Shown here in pieces: positions 7,677 to 16,711 of a DNA stretch of 64,000 nt. The notes beneath the pieces were generated by a model, which saw only the letters and a list, made by a program, of their open reading frames with translations, had not been told where the DNA came from and did not search any database. Both the position numbers and the translations under genes were made by a program. Positions within the stretch are counted from its first letter, which is position 1. Each line of letters begins with the position of its first letter. The DNA lies in contig JAEZDY010000042.1 in the NCBI GenBank assembly GCA_023417935.1, forward strand, positions 62,001-126,000. The letters are read 5' to 3'. The DNA is from Bacteroidota bacterium. GTDB lineage: Bacteria; Bacteroidota; Bacteroidia; Bacteroidales; Lentimicrobiaceae.

Positions 7677-10169
7677 TTGAGGTTGTTGATACGCAGGTTT
7701 AATCCATTGATTCTTATACTTATAGTGGTGGCTTTCACCTCATGCAGCGTGTCGCGTAAAGTGGAGCGCCGGGGAGGGTATTTGCTTGTTAAGAATACCA
7801 TAAAGACTGATCAGACGGGCATATCACAGGCTGACCTTCTGAACTTTGCACAACCTAAACCCAATAAGAAATTTCTTGGCCTGCTGCGTACCAGGGTATG
7901 GGTGTGGGATGCTTTTTCTCATAACCTCAAACCTGGCTTTAACCGCTGGATGGTTAGGAACTTCGCCGAACCCCCTGTACTTCTTGATACCGTGCTGGTT
8001 CACAATTCATTGGTACCCATGAGGCAGTATCTCTCTAACAAGGGATATTTTAATTCCGATATGAAAAGCTCATACGAGATAAGGAAGGGGAGGGCATATG
8101 TTACATACACTACTGTTACCAGTGCTCCTTTCAGATTCGGTACAATCAAGCGCCTCATAATTGATGATACTCTGAGGAGCGTATTATTATCAGAGGAATC
8201 TCTATTGAAGATGGGCGATCAATATGACGCATACATGATGACCGCCGAGCGCGACAGGCTAACCCAACTGGCAAGGAATTCAGGCTATTATGCATTTACC
8301 AGCGACTATATTTATTATGAAGTTGATACCATTGGAAAGAATAAGGAAGCTGATATTGACATTGTTGTAAGGAACAGGTCAGCAGGAAACAACCAGGGCA
8401 ACCGCTCTTCAAGTGTTGGTTCCGGAAACGCAGGTGTTAGTGCAGATAGCCTTGCTGCCAACGGTCTGCCGCATAAACGGTACGTTTTCAATAAAATTTA
8501 TATCAACACTGATTACCCGGGTATTAGTGACACATTACGTACCTTCGATACACTGTTATTTTACAGTGAATCATCGAGGCAGGCAGTTGATAAGAACCAG
8601 TCGGGACTTGGAATTATTGAGGGAGAGGCGGTAGTTGATTCCTTAGCAACTTTTCCCAAACTGGGAGTGCCTGATTTCTATCAGATATACAGGCAAAGAA
8701 TCAGGCTCAGGCCTACGGCTCTAGCACGCGCAGTGTTCGTAAAGCCGGGTGAATACTACAGTCAGAAAAACGTTAATCTTACATACAACCGTATTCAAAA
8801 CCTTGGACTCAGCAGCTATGTGTCAGTAAATGTTGTACCGGCACGCGATACTGCCATCCTGGTACCTGAAAATGAGGAGTTGCTTGACTGCGATGTAAGA
8901 ATCATAAGGGCTAAGGTGAACGGTTTCAGCATTGATCCTGAAGTCACAAATGCGGGTGGTTTAATGGGACTGGGTACGAGTATAAACTTCAGGAACAGGA
9001 ATATTTTTGTTGGGGCTGAAAGCTTGCGCATCAAGGCGTTCGGCGCATTTGAGATTAAACCTTCCCTCAGTAGCGAGGAGGAAGAGCAAACGCATCTTGG
9101 TATTTTCAACTCTTTGGAAACAGGATTTGAAACCGGTATTGATTTCCCGACACTACTTAGTCCTTTCGCAATCAGAAACCTTGATCAGAACGCACGGCCG
9201 CGTACCACACTGGGTGGCGGGTTTAACTATGAATTGCGTACTCAGTATGAGCGATATCTGGCGAAAGTGTCATTGAGCTACGAATGGAACGCATCTCCTG
9301 TTTCCAGGCACTTCTTCTCACCGGTCGACCTGAGCAGCATAAGCATCGTGCGCGATGACTTATTCAGTCAGAAACTGCTGTCAATGAACAACCCGAGGTA
9401 TTTCAACCAGTATTCCGACCACCTCATTCTGGCCATGAAATACGCTTATGTTTTCAATAATCAAAATCTGAGTAACAGACGCAATTTCATGTATTTCAGA
9501 ATCAACCTTGAACCTGCCGGCAATCTCTTTAACCTTGTTAGCACTGTAACCGCTGCTAAACGTGATGATGAAGGAAAATACACGCTGTTTAATATCAGGT
9601 ATGCCCAATATTTCAGATCCGATTGGGATTTTAGGTATTATAAACCTATCACTGCCAGTCAACGCCTGGTTTACAGAATAGCACTGGGTGCCGGTATTCC
9701 ATATGGAAATTCAATTTCACTGCCTTATGAGAAAGGCTTCTTTGCCGGTGGTGCCAATGGTATGAGGGGATGGTCGGTAAGATCCCTGGGACCCGGTGAA
9801 TACAATTCTGAAAATGCCAATCTGCTGGAGAGCGTCGGCGATCTTTGGGCTGAGGGTAATATTGAGTATAGATTTCCATTGTACAAATATCTTAACGGCG
9901 CCTTATTTACTGATATCGGCAACATCTGGCTGCTTGAAGAGAATGAAGATTTCCCCGGCGGTAACTTCACCTGGCCTCGTGCATTTAAATCATTGGCTGC
10001 TAACGTTGGCATGGGTTTCCGTTTTGACTTCAGCATTTTCATTTTTCGGATTGATGGTGGTTTAAGGATGTATGATCCTGCAAAGGAATATGATAACCGG
10101 TTCTTCCGGCCGGCTAAATTTCAGTTAAGGGATATAAACTGGAATTTCGGAATAGGATACCCATTCTAA
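7677..10169 (+). CDS. tamL: TamL-like Omp85 outer-membrane lipoprotein
   Basis: An 830-residue BamA/TamA-superfamily protein. It starts with a lipoprotein-type signal (hydrophobic residues 8-20, then FTSC with Cys23), as in the lipidated TamL branch known from Bacteroidota, which works with TamB in outer-membrane assembly. POTRA-like segments follow (about 90-190 and 260-400; for example RIQNLGLSSYVSVNVVPARD), then a 16-strand-type barrel with the Omp85 loop FAGGANGMRGWSVRSLGPGEY and a C-terminal beta-signal NWNFGIGYPF. A Gly/Ser/Asn-rich insert (about 235-260) interrupts the POTRA region. The frame has only TTG candidates at its start (7677, 7683, 7686). The 3' end is followed by three decayed 44-bp copies of itself. 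TamB is not in the window. Confidence 0.87.
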   Translation: MRLLIRRFNPLILILIVVAFTSCSVSRKVERRGGYLLVKNTIKTDQTGISQADLLNFAQPKPNKKFLGLLRTRVWVWDAFSHNLKPGFNRWMVRNFAEPPVLLDTVLVHNSLVPMRQYLSNKGYFNSDMKSSYEIRKGRAYVTYTTVTSAPFRFGTIKRLIIDDTLRSVLLSEESLLKMGDQYDAYMMTAERDRLTQLARNSGYYAFTSDYIYYEVDTIGKNKEADIDIVVRNRSAGNNQGNRSSSVGSGNAGVSADSLAANGLPHKRYVFNKIYINTDYPGISDTLRTFDTLLFYSESSRQAVDKNQSGLGIIEGEAVVDSLATFPKLGVPDFYQIYRQRIRLRPTALARAVFVKPGEYYSQKNVNLTYNRIQNLGLSSYVSVNVVPARDTAILVPENEELLDCDVRIIRAKVNGFSIDPEVTNAGGLMGLGTSINFRNRNIFVGAESLRIKAFGAFEIKPSLSSEEEEQTHLGIFNSLETGFETGIDFPTLLSPFAIRNLDQNARPRTTLGGGFNYELRTQYERYLAKVSLSYEWNASPVSRHFFSPVDLSSISIVRDDLFSQKLLSMNNPRYFNQYSDHLILAMKYAYVFNNQNLSNRRNFMYFRINLEPAGNLFNLVSTVTAAKRDDEGKYTLFNIRYAQYFRSDWDFRYYKPITASQRLVYRIALGAGIPYGNSISLPYEKGFFAGGANGMRGWSVRSLGPGEYNSENANLLESVGDLWAEGNIEYRFPLYKYLNGALFTDIGNIWLLEENEDFPGGNFTWPRAFKSLAANVGMGFRFDFSIFIFRIDGGLRMYDPAKEYDNRFFRPAKFQLRDINWNFGIGYPF

Positions 10170-10301
10170 TTTAATAACTAAACTGGAACTTTGGAATTGT
10201 ATACCCGTATTAACAGTGTAAATTAATTTGAATTTTTAAATCGGATACCTGTTTGAACTTGATTACTTTAATCGAAATTAGCATAGAAATACCCATTTTA
10301 A
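10126..10301 (+). repeat. Four 44-bp tandem units, the first being the 3' end of tamL
   Basis: Units at 10126-10169, 10170-10213, 10214-10257 and 10258-10301 align without indels at a strict 44-bp period. Unit 1 encodes the last residues NWNFGIGYPF and the stop. Unit 2 would read NWNFGIVYPY and a stop in the same alignment. Units 3 and 4 are more decayed but keep motifs such as GGATACC and ATACCCATT plus terminal (T)AA. The units lie outside the coding region, between tamL and the helicase gene. Confidence 0.85.
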
Positions 10302-10319
10302 CTTAGTCGCAAGAGTAAC

Positions 10320-11768
10320 ATGATTGTAATGAGCAGCCAATCGATGGCAGGAATGATAATAAGGGAGCTGGGCCATGAGCCTACGGCAGGGCAGGTGAGG
10401 GTTATTGAGCTGCTGTCGGAATTCATTACCGCGCCTAATGAAAGCCTTAATAACCAGGCATTTTTGCTCAAAGGATATGCCGGTACGGGTAAAACTACAT
10501 TGGTTAGTGCGCTCGTTAGGGTATTGCCCGTGGCCGGATTGCAATCAGTACTGCTGGCGCCAACAGGCCGTGCTGCCAAGGTATTGTCAGGCTATGCACA
10601 AAAGCAGGCTAATACTATTCATCGTAAAATATACAGGGCATCAACTTCTGAAGATGGCCGCATGACTATGATGCAGGCGCCCAATCCTCATAAAAACACT
10701 TTATTTATTGTTGATGAAGCCTCAATGATTCAAGGTCCAGGTGCAGCGGGTGAACAGGGAATATACTCACACCTCGATTTATTGGAGGACCTTGTGGAAT
10801 ATGTATACCGTAGTCCGGGATGCCGTTTGCTGCTTATAGGCGACAATGCACAGTTGCCTCCCGTGGGACTTATTGAAAGTCCCGCGCTTGACGTGGAGGT
10901 GTTGCAGAAAAAATACCGGCTGAGTGTTAAAAGTTATGAACTGAATGAAGTTGTAAGGCAATCGCTTAACAGCGGTATACTTAGCAACGCAACTGCCTTA
11001 CGCGGAAAAGCTGCAGAGGAAGTCCCGGAAACACCATTCTTCGATCTCAAAGGATTCAAAGATATCAGATCCATTGATGGCACTGAGTTTGAAGATGCGC
11101 TTAACTCATGTTACGGGCGCTTCGGCATGGAAAACACTGTGATCATTACCCGTTCAAATAAGAGAGCCAACCTGTTTAACAATGAGGTCAGATCACGCAT
11201 CTTATACCGTGAAACCGAGCTATCGGCAGGTGATATTATGATGATCACCAAAAATAATTACTTCTGGATCCCCATTTCTTCAAAAGCAGGCTTTATTGCC
11301 AATGGTGACCTGGTTGAGGTGAGGAGAATCATTAAGAAATGGGAAATGTACGGTTACCATTTTGCCGATCTCATCGTTCAACTGGTTGATTATCCTGAAA
11401 TGGAACTGATTGAAATCAGGATGTTGCTTGAATCAATCAATGTGGAGAAACCTTCTATGCCTTATGAAGAGATGCAAAAGCTGCAAAACGAAATAATGCT
11501 CGATTATACCGATATCCCTTCTAAAAGTGGTCGTTACGAAAAACTCAGGCGTGATCCGTATTTCAATGCCGTGCAAGCGAAGTTTGCATACGCTCTTACC
11601 TGCCATAAAACGCAGGGTGGTCAATGGAATGCTGTATTCATAGATACCGGATACCTGAAAACTGAAATGATCGACGCTTCCTTTGTTCGGTGGCTCTATA
11701 CGGCAGTTACCCGCGCCACTACCGAGCTATACCTGGTGAATTTCAACCCCGTGTTTTTCAACGATTAA
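10320..11768 (+). CDS. RecD-like ATP-dependent DNA helicase (SF1B, AAA_30)
   Basis: This 482-residue superfamily 1 helicase has Walker A GYAGTGKTTL at 52-61, motif Ia LAPTGRAAKVL, Walker B FIVDEASMI, motif III LLIGDNAQLPPVG, and the C-terminal UvrD_C_2 motifs ALTCHKTQGGQW and WLYTAVTRATTELYL. It matches the short RecD2/exodeoxyribonuclease V alpha-like helicases of Bacteroidota, which lack the long N-terminal region of true RecD2. A role in DNA repair or recombination is likely; no RecB/RecC partner is near, so it probably acts alone. Several in-frame ATGs (10320, 10329, 10344, 10353) leave the exact start open. No Walker or catalytic residue is missing. Confidence 0.88.
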   Translation: MIVMSSQSMAGMIIRELGHEPTAGQVRVIELLSEFITAPNESLNNQAFLLKGYAGTGKTTLVSALVRVLPVAGLQSVLLAPTGRAAKVLSGYAQKQANTIHRKIYRASTSEDGRMTMMQAPNPHKNTLFIVDEASMIQGPGAAGEQGIYSHLDLLEDLVEYVYRSPGCRLLLIGDNAQLPPVGLIESPALDVEVLQKKYRLSVKSYELNEVVRQSLNSGILSNATALRGKAAEEVPETPFFDLKGFKDIRSIDGTEFEDALNSCYGRFGMENTVIITRSNKRANLFNNEVRSRILYRETELSAGDIMMITKNNYFWIPISSKAGFIANGDLVEVRRIIKKWEMYGYHFADLIVQLVDYPEMELIEIRMLLESINVEKPSMPYEEMQKLQNEIMLDYTDIPSKSGRYEKLRRDPYFNAVQAKFAYALTCHKTQGGQWNAVFIDTGYLKTEMIDASFVRWLYTAVTRATTELYLVNFNPVFFND

Positions 11769-11778
11769 CTAACTTTCT

Positions 11779-11786
11779 TATCTTTG
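11779..11786 (+). promoter_or_regulatory. Bacteroidota -7 element for the heptose kinase gene
   Basis: TATCTTTG (TAnnTTTG) lies 19 bp before the ATG at 11805. The TTG at 11784 that extends the frame is within this element. Confidence 0.65.
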
Positions 11787-11804
11787 CATTCTCAACAGAG
11801 GAAT

Positions 11805-12818
11805 ATGAATATTACCCGTGAAACGCTGGAGGGACTTTTTGATAACTTCAGAAAACTGAAAGTTCTTATACTTGGTGATGTGATGATTGACTCGTACCTA
11901 TGGGGCCGGGTTGACCGTATATCTCCTGAAGCCCCAGTGCCGGTAGTGCTGGTTGATAAACGATCGAATATGCTGGGCGGCGCGGCTAATGTGGCCCTCA
12001 ACATTAAGTCACTGGGCGCTGAGCCTATCCTCTGTTCTGTTATCGGTGATGATACCCGCGGACATGATTTCATTGAACTGCTTGAAAAAGATCAAATCTC
12101 AGCCGAAGGTATTATTCGCAGTAAAGAACGCATCACTACCACTAAATTCAGGATCATCGGCAATAAGTCACAACTGCTAAGGGTGGATGAAGAAAATGAT
12201 ACCGATCTTACTGAATCAGAGCAGACACATCTCGTTGAGAAGCTTGATACCCTAATGACAAGAGGGGATATTAGCGTAGTTGTGTTACAAGACTATAACA
12301 AAGGTGTTCTGACGGAGAATGTTATCAGGCATATTACCAGGCTAGGTGAGCAGAATAACATCCCTGTGGTTGTGGATCCGAAAAAGAAGAATTTCAATTC
12401 CTATACAAATATTGAACTATTCAAACCTAACATCAAGGAATTGCGTGAAGGGTTGAAACAGGATATTGACGCATCTGACATTGAAAAAGTAGCTCTTGCC
12501 TGCGCGGAATGGCAGCGTAAACAACACATTGCATCTGTCATGGTTACGCTATCAGAGTATGGCTTGTTTATGCGTCAGCAACTTAACGGTGAAGTAAAAC
12601 AATTCCATATTCCTGCACATCTGCGTAATATTGCTGATGTATCAGGTGCCGGTGATACGGTTATAAGCGTTGCCTCATTGTGTATTGCTTTGAAATCCGA
12701 CCCATGGTTAACTGCGGCACTTTCAAATATTGCAGGAGGACTGGTTTGTGAACAAGTAGGAGTTGTTCCTGTTAATGGTGAATATCTGTTGAAAGAAGCC
12801 ATCGATTTATTAAAATAA
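11805..12818 (+). CDS. rfaE1: D-glycero-beta-D-manno-heptose-7-phosphate kinase (PfkB family)
   Basis: A 337-residue PfkB-family sugar kinase resembling the kinase half of HldE (RfaE domain I), which phosphorylates heptose 7-phosphate at C1 for LPS core heptose synthesis. It shows VLILGDVMIDSYLWGRVDRISPEAPVPVV and GGAANVALNIKSLGA near the N-terminus, VVDPKKKNFNSYTNIELFKPNIKE in the middle, and the ATP/anion-hole motif DVSGAGDTVISVA. The cytidylyltransferase half of HldE is absent, so it is the split (HldA-type) form. Specificity for heptose is inferred from these motifs; another PfkB substrate is possible. It is followed 19 bp later by porT and may be co-transcribed with it. Confidence 0.85.
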   Translation: MNITRETLEGLFDNFRKLKVLILGDVMIDSYLWGRVDRISPEAPVPVVLVDKRSNMLGGAANVALNIKSLGAEPILCSVIGDDTRGHDFIELLEKDQISAEGIIRSKERITTTKFRIIGNKSQLLRVDEENDTDLTESEQTHLVEKLDTLMTRGDISVVVLQDYNKGVLTENVIRHITRLGEQNNIPVVVDPKKKNFNSYTNIELFKPNIKELREGLKQDIDASDIEKVALACAEWQRKQHIASVMVTLSEYGLFMRQQLNGEVKQFHIPAHLRNIADVSGAGDTVISVASLCIALKSDPWLTAALSNIAGGLVCEQVGVVPVNGEYLLKEAIDLLK

Positions 12819-12837
12819 AAATCTATTTGAAGCGTTA

Positions 12838-13629
12838 ATGACCATAAACTTTAACCCTGTGCGAGTACTATCGAAGAGATTATTTTTTATTGTTATTATT
12901 GTTTCAGCCATGCTAACGCAGGCTAATGCCCAACACCGCAAAGTGCGCAACCTGCCGGGTTACGATGATGCACCTTATCATTTCGGGTTCATCCTGGGCA
13001 TGAATCAAATGCTCTTCACCATTAAAACAAACCCGGGTTTCGAGAATGTAGTTTACAACTCTCAGCAAACACCTGATATCTTCTCCGATTCATCGCACCT
13101 CTACAGCATTCAACATACACCTGCATACGGGTTTACCATTGGTATTGTTTCAAACCTGCGCCTGCACAATAACCTGGACCTTCGCTTTGTTCCTTCACTT
13201 TCGTTTGGTGAACGCGATCTTAACTATGTGATCACTACCCGGTTTGACAATACACATGATGTAAAATATATCGATAAAAAACTTCAATCCACTTTTGTTG
13301 AATTCCCGCTAAACATCAAATATAAGGGTACCAGGTACAACAACATGCGCCCATACTGGATTGGTGGTGCACGCTACGCTCTTGATCTTGCCAGTAATTC
13401 AAAGAAAAAAGAAGAAAACAACATTATTGATGTGGCCATTGAGCGCAATGACTTATACGTTGAGCTAGGTGGTGGACTTGACTTTTATACTGCATTTTTT
13501 AAATTTGGTGTGGAGTTGAAGATGGGATATGGATTGCGTGATATACTCCGCCGTGAGAACAATATATACACAGGGGGAATTGAAAAATTCAACTCTAAAA
13601 TGTTCCTTCTGTCCTTCACTTTCGAATAA
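12838..13629 (+). CDS. porT: PorT-type outer-membrane protein of the type IX secretion system
   Basis: A 263-residue outer-membrane beta-barrel (OMP_b-brl family) with an N-terminal signal (hydrophobic 16-28, cleaved near ANAQ). The block APYHFGFILGMNQMLFTIKTNPG is typical of PorT/SprT, a component needed for T9SS assembly and gliding in Bacteroidota; the C-terminus KMFLLSFTFE is a barrel-ending strand with terminal aromatic residues. Length is near the roughly 240-residue family norm. The many T9SS sorting domains in this window show the system is used. It lies directly behind the heptose kinase gene. Confidence 0.88.
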   Translation: MTINFNPVRVLSKRLFFIVIIVSAMLTQANAQHRKVRNLPGYDDAPYHFGFILGMNQMLFTIKTNPGFENVVYNSQQTPDIFSDSSHLYSIQHTPAYGFTIGIVSNLRLHNNLDLRFVPSLSFGERDLNYVITTRFDNTHDVKYIDKKLQSTFVEFPLNIKYKGTRYNNMRPYWIGGARYALDLASNSKKKEENNIIDVAIERNDLYVELGGGLDFYTAFFKFGVELKMGYGLRDILRRENNIYTGGIEKFNSKMFLLSFTFE

Positions 13630-13743
13630 GTTAAAAGCAGTATAAATGCTCTTTCATGCTTAACCTCATGCACTTGCTTAATGCCTGCCGGTTTAATCCA
13701 AATGTTTGTTTGTACTTAAAACCTTATCAACGCAATAACCCTG

Positions 13744-15291
13744 ATGCGACGAGAGATTGAAATAAAACTGAATCCCTCAGAAGCCTCTGATCAGGCCAGG
13801 TGGAAACATATTGTATCGCATGTATTAGGAATACCGCAGGGGCGCATTTACCACATCAGGCCCATTAAGCGGTCAATTGATGCACGAGGGTCTATTATTT
13901 TCAGGTTAAAGGTTGAAGTATTTATTGGTGAGCACATACCTGCAGAAGAGAAGATTACGCCTACCATACTACCCTTTGTTGGTAACAAAAAACCTGTAAT
14001 TGTTATCGGTGCTGGTCCGGCCGGGTTATTTGCTGCTTTAACCCTCATAAAGCGTGGTTTCAAACCTGTAATACTGGAACGGGGAAAAGATGTTAAAGCC
14101 CGGAAGTATGATATTTCGATGCTAAACAGGGGGCTTACGTTAAATGAAGATTCCAACTATTGCTTTGGCGAGGGTGGGGCAGGTACCTATTCTGATGGCA
14201 AGCTTTATACCCGATCAACCAAAAGAGGTAATGTTACTGATATCCTGAGGATATTTGTTGAACACGGTGCCTCCCCTGAAATACTTTACGATGCACACCC
14301 GCATATAGGTACTGACAAACTACCCAACATTATTGCCAGTATGCGACGGTCTATTACTGAAGCGGGTGGTGATTTCTTCTTTAATAAAAGGGTAGTAAAT
14401 TTATTAGTAAAGAGTGGCAAAGTTAAAGGCGTTACCGACCATCTGGGAAATCAGTATGCGGCTAACAGTGTGATACTCGCCACAGGTCATTCAGCACGCG
14501 ATGTATACACAATGCTCCATCATCAGGGCATTCTCCTTCAACCAAAGCCTTTTGCACTTGGAGTAAGAATAGAACACCCGCAAGCCCTTATTGACAGCAT
14601 TCAATACCGTATGCCCGACCGTGGACCGCATTTACCTGCTGCAACCTATAATCTGGTAACGCAGGTTGAAGGAAGAGGCGTTTTTAGCTTCTGTATGTGT
14701 CCCGGCGGCACAATTGTGCCCGCCCTCACCGCTCCCGGCGAAACGGTTGTTAATGGCATGTCAAACTCACGGCGCAACTCACCTTTTGCCAATTCAGGCA
14801 TCGCGGTAGCCATTGAGCCTGAGGACTGGGCTGATTTTAATGCACATGGCGAGTTTGCTTCATTGGCTTTCCAACAGTCGATAGAGCAAAAAGCATATAG
14901 TGCATCAGGAAATACTTTCAAGGCACCAGCACAGCGAATGGTTGATTTTATCGACAACAAACAATCGTCAACACTCCCTGAATGCTCCTACTTTCCCGGT
15001 TTGGTCAGTGCCGATCTGCATGAAATATTACCCCCTTTCCTTTCCAGTCGTCTGCAAAAGGCCTTTGTTGAATTCAACAAGAAAATGAAAGGCTACCTAA
15101 CCAACGAAGCTGTCCTCACAGGAGTAGAATCGCGAACGTCATCTCCAGTTCGCATTCCCCGCGATGAAATTACGCTTATGCATCCACAGGTCTACGGACT
15201 ATACCCCTGTGGCGAAGGCGCAGGCTATTCGGGCGGCATTGTATCAAGTGCAATCGACGGTGTAATTGTTGCACAGACTGTAAAAGCATAA
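13744..15291 (+). CDS. FAD-dependent dehydrogenase (COG2509 type)
   Basis: A 515-residue flavoprotein. After an N-terminal RNA-binding-like domain (about 1-75: MRREIEIKLNPSEASD...ISRAI-type segment) comes the dinucleotide-binding motif VIVIGAGPAGLFAALTLIKRG (about 80-100) and ERGKDVKARKYDI. The block FGEGGAGTYSDGKLYTRSTKRG is characteristic of this family, as are GHSARDVYTMLH, FCMCPGGTIVPA and the closing FAD motif YPCGEGAGYSGGIVSSAIDG. The family's physiological reaction is not established; it is often annotated as an uncharacterised NAD(P)/FAD-dependent oxidoreductase. It is cytoplasmic and probably monocistronic. Confidence 0.85.
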   Translation: MRREIEIKLNPSEASDQARWKHIVSHVLGIPQGRIYHIRPIKRSIDARGSIIFRLKVEVFIGEHIPAEEKITPTILPFVGNKKPVIVIGAGPAGLFAALTLIKRGFKPVILERGKDVKARKYDISMLNRGLTLNEDSNYCFGEGGAGTYSDGKLYTRSTKRGNVTDILRIFVEHGASPEILYDAHPHIGTDKLPNIIASMRRSITEAGGDFFFNKRVVNLLVKSGKVKGVTDHLGNQYAANSVILATGHSARDVYTMLHHQGILLQPKPFALGVRIEHPQALIDSIQYRMPDRGPHLPAATYNLVTQVEGRGVFSFCMCPGGTIVPALTAPGETVVNGMSNSRRNSPFANSGIAVAIEPEDWADFNAHGEFASLAFQQSIEQKAYSASGNTFKAPAQRMVDFIDNKQSSTLPECSYFPGLVSADLHEILPPFLSSRLQKAFVEFNKKMKGYLTNEAVLTGVESRTSSPVRIPRDEITLMHPQVYGLYPCGEGAGYSGGIVSSAIDGVIVAQTVKA

Positions 15292-15350
15292 GAGGCAGTC
15301 AATACCAGATGTCATCGTTTGCCGATTCGCAAATTTGTTTATAAGTTAGT

Positions 15351-15380
15351 TTTGATCACTTATCTGTTTTCTTACCTTTG
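15351..15380 (+). promoter_or_regulatory. Promoter (TTTG-N18-TACCTTTG) of the gene at 15398
   Basis: TTTG at 15351-15354 is followed after 18 bp by TACCTTTG at 15373-15380, fitting the Bacteroidota promoter with a one-base shorter spacer, 17 bp before the ATG. Confidence 0.65.
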
Positions 15381-15397
15381 AAAAAAAATGCCACTTC

Positions 15398-16081
15398 ATG
15401 GAAAAACAAGTTTTTGAATCAGTACGAAACAAGTCATTGTTAAAGCAGGACGTTTACCGAAAAACCCTTGAATCATTTGAGCTTTTCAAATCGCTGCTTC
15501 GTAACCTCGTTATTGAATACAACCAGCAATTTAAGGAACTCAACAAAGTGCAATTCCATCTCAGCGAAAGCGATGAATTCAGAACGGAGCTTACATTTGG
15601 TGGTGATGTTTTGATTTTCATGATGCATACCAATATTTTCCAGTTCCCCAGGATGCACGAAGTGATGAAAACCCAGTACATAAATGATGATCCTTTAAGG
15701 AGCTATTGCGGGGTTATCAATATATATAACTTCCTGGCCGACTCATTCCGGTTTAACCGCTACAATGACCTTGGCTATATGATAGGGCGTGTGTTCATTA
15801 ACCGCGATGTTCATTTTTTTATAGAAGGAAAACGCGAGATAGGGCAGCTCTACAATAACTTCTCTACCTCGGTACTTGATGCTGCTGCTGTGGAGCAAAT
15901 TGTTAAATCAGCCATCCTTTACACTGTTAACTTCGACCTGCTAACACCACCTTATGATGAAGTAAAACTGATCAGGGCCGGTGATATACAAGCAACATCA
16001 GATGTTAAGCTTGTGACCGGCAAACGCCTGGGATTTAGATTCCAGGGTGATCATGTTGAGGTTAAAGAACCGGTTTTTTAA
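15398..16081 (+). CDS. Conserved hypothetical protein
   Basis: I recognise no characterised domain in this 227-residue protein. It is predicted soluble: no signal peptide or membrane helix, with a mixed alpha/beta composition. Features include an N-terminal helix rich in Leu/Lys (LKQDVYRKTLESFELFKSLLRNLVIEYNQQFKEL), a hydrophobic strand GGDVLIFMMHTNIFQFPRMHEV, a central RFNRYNDLGYMIGRVFINRDVHFFIEGKREIGQLYNNF block and a basic C-terminus. It has its own promoter and is followed by tRNA-Glu. Proteins of this composition are seen in Bacteroidota only as uncharacterised conserved families (from memory). Confidence 0.75.
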   Translation: MEKQVFESVRNKSLLKQDVYRKTLESFELFKSLLRNLVIEYNQQFKELNKVQFHLSESDEFRTELTFGGDVLIFMMHTNIFQFPRMHEVMKTQYINDDPLRSYCGVINIYNFLADSFRFNRYNDLGYMIGRVFINRDVHFFIEGKREIGQLYNNFSTSVLDAAAVEQIVKSAILYTVNFDLLTPPYDEVKLIRAGDIQATSDVKLVTGKRLGFRFQGDHVEVKEPVF

Positions 16082-16229
16082 GTAATCAATTGCCTGGTCT
16101 CTTGATTCAGAGCATGTTGATAGCTGAGATGTTACGGTTTGTTGGCAATGAAGAGATGCTGTAAAAGCATGTAAATCTTGAATTGATAAAAAAAAGACGA
16201 AAAATAATCGAAAAAAAGAATGACACTAT

Positions 16230-16260
16230 TTGGAGGATTAAAAAATAGTTGTACATTTGC
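16230..16260 (+). promoter_or_regulatory. Promoter of tRNA-Glu (TTTG-N19-TACATTTG)
   Basis: TTTG at 16230-16233 and TACATTTG at 16253-16260 are separated by 19 bp and lie 21 bp upstream of the tRNA. Both boxes and the spacing match the Bacteroidota housekeeping promoter. The rpsT gene probably shares this promoter. Confidence 0.85.
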
Positions 16261-16281
16261 AGCCCGAAACAAACGAAATAT

Positions 16282-16353
16282 GGTCCGTTCGTCTAACGGT
16301 TAGGACGCCAGGTTTTCATCCTGGTAATAGGGGTTCGATTCCCCTACGGACTA
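16282..16353 (+). tRNA. tRNA-Glu (anticodon TTC)
   Basis: A complete cloverleaf: acceptor GGTCCGT/ACGGACT (with a G-T closing pair), D-arm GTC..GAC, anticodon stem CCAGG/CCTGG with loop TTTTCAT (anticodon TTC, glutamate), T-arm GGGG-TTCGATT-CCCC, discriminator A. CCA is not encoded. Confidence 0.96.
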
Positions 16354-16374
16354 CAAATAAAGAATATATAGAAA

Positions 16375-16629
16375 ATGGCAAATCATAAATCCGCATTAAA
16401 GAGAATCAGAGCTAACGAAACAAGGCGCGTAAGCAACCGTTATTACAGCAAAACCATGCGTAATGCAGTTCGCAAATTCCGTGCTATGGAAAACAAAACC
16501 GAAGCTGCTGAAAAGCTTCCTAAGCTCATTTCAATGATCGACAAACTTGCCAAGAAAACCATTATCCACAAGAATAAAGCCGGTAACCTTAAATCAAAGT
16601 TAACAAGGCTCGTAAACAAAATGGCATAA
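16375..16629 (+). CDS. rpsT: 30S ribosomal protein S20
   Basis: An 84-residue basic protein that binds 16S rRNA early in 30S assembly. The start [36 protein letters not shown] and end [19 protein letters not shown] are diagnostic. It lies 21 bp behind tRNA-Glu and ends at a strong terminator, so tRNA and rpsT probably form one transcript. Confidence 0.97.
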   Translation: MANHKSALKRIRANETRRVSNRYYSKTMRNAVRKFRAMENKTEAAEKLPKLISMIDKLAKKTIIHKNKAGNLKSKLTRLVNKMA

Positions 16630-16650
16630 TTTTTTTCATGTAATGATTTT

Positions 16651-16687
16651 GAAAGCCCCGGATTAATTATCCGGGGCTTTTTTTATA
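16651..16687 (+). terminator. Intrinsic terminator after rpsT
   Basis: A GC-rich stem AAAGCCCCGGAT / ATCCGGGGCTTT closes a small TAATT loop and runs into a T-tract on the plus strand. Confidence 0.9.
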
Positions 16688-16691
16688 TTTG
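16684..16691 (+). promoter_or_regulatory. Bacteroidota -7 element for radC
   Basis: TATATTTG (TAnnTTTG) directly follows the rpsT terminator and lies 20 bp before the radC ATG. Confidence 0.6.
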
Positions 16692-16711
16692 CATTTGAAA
16701 AATACATATAT

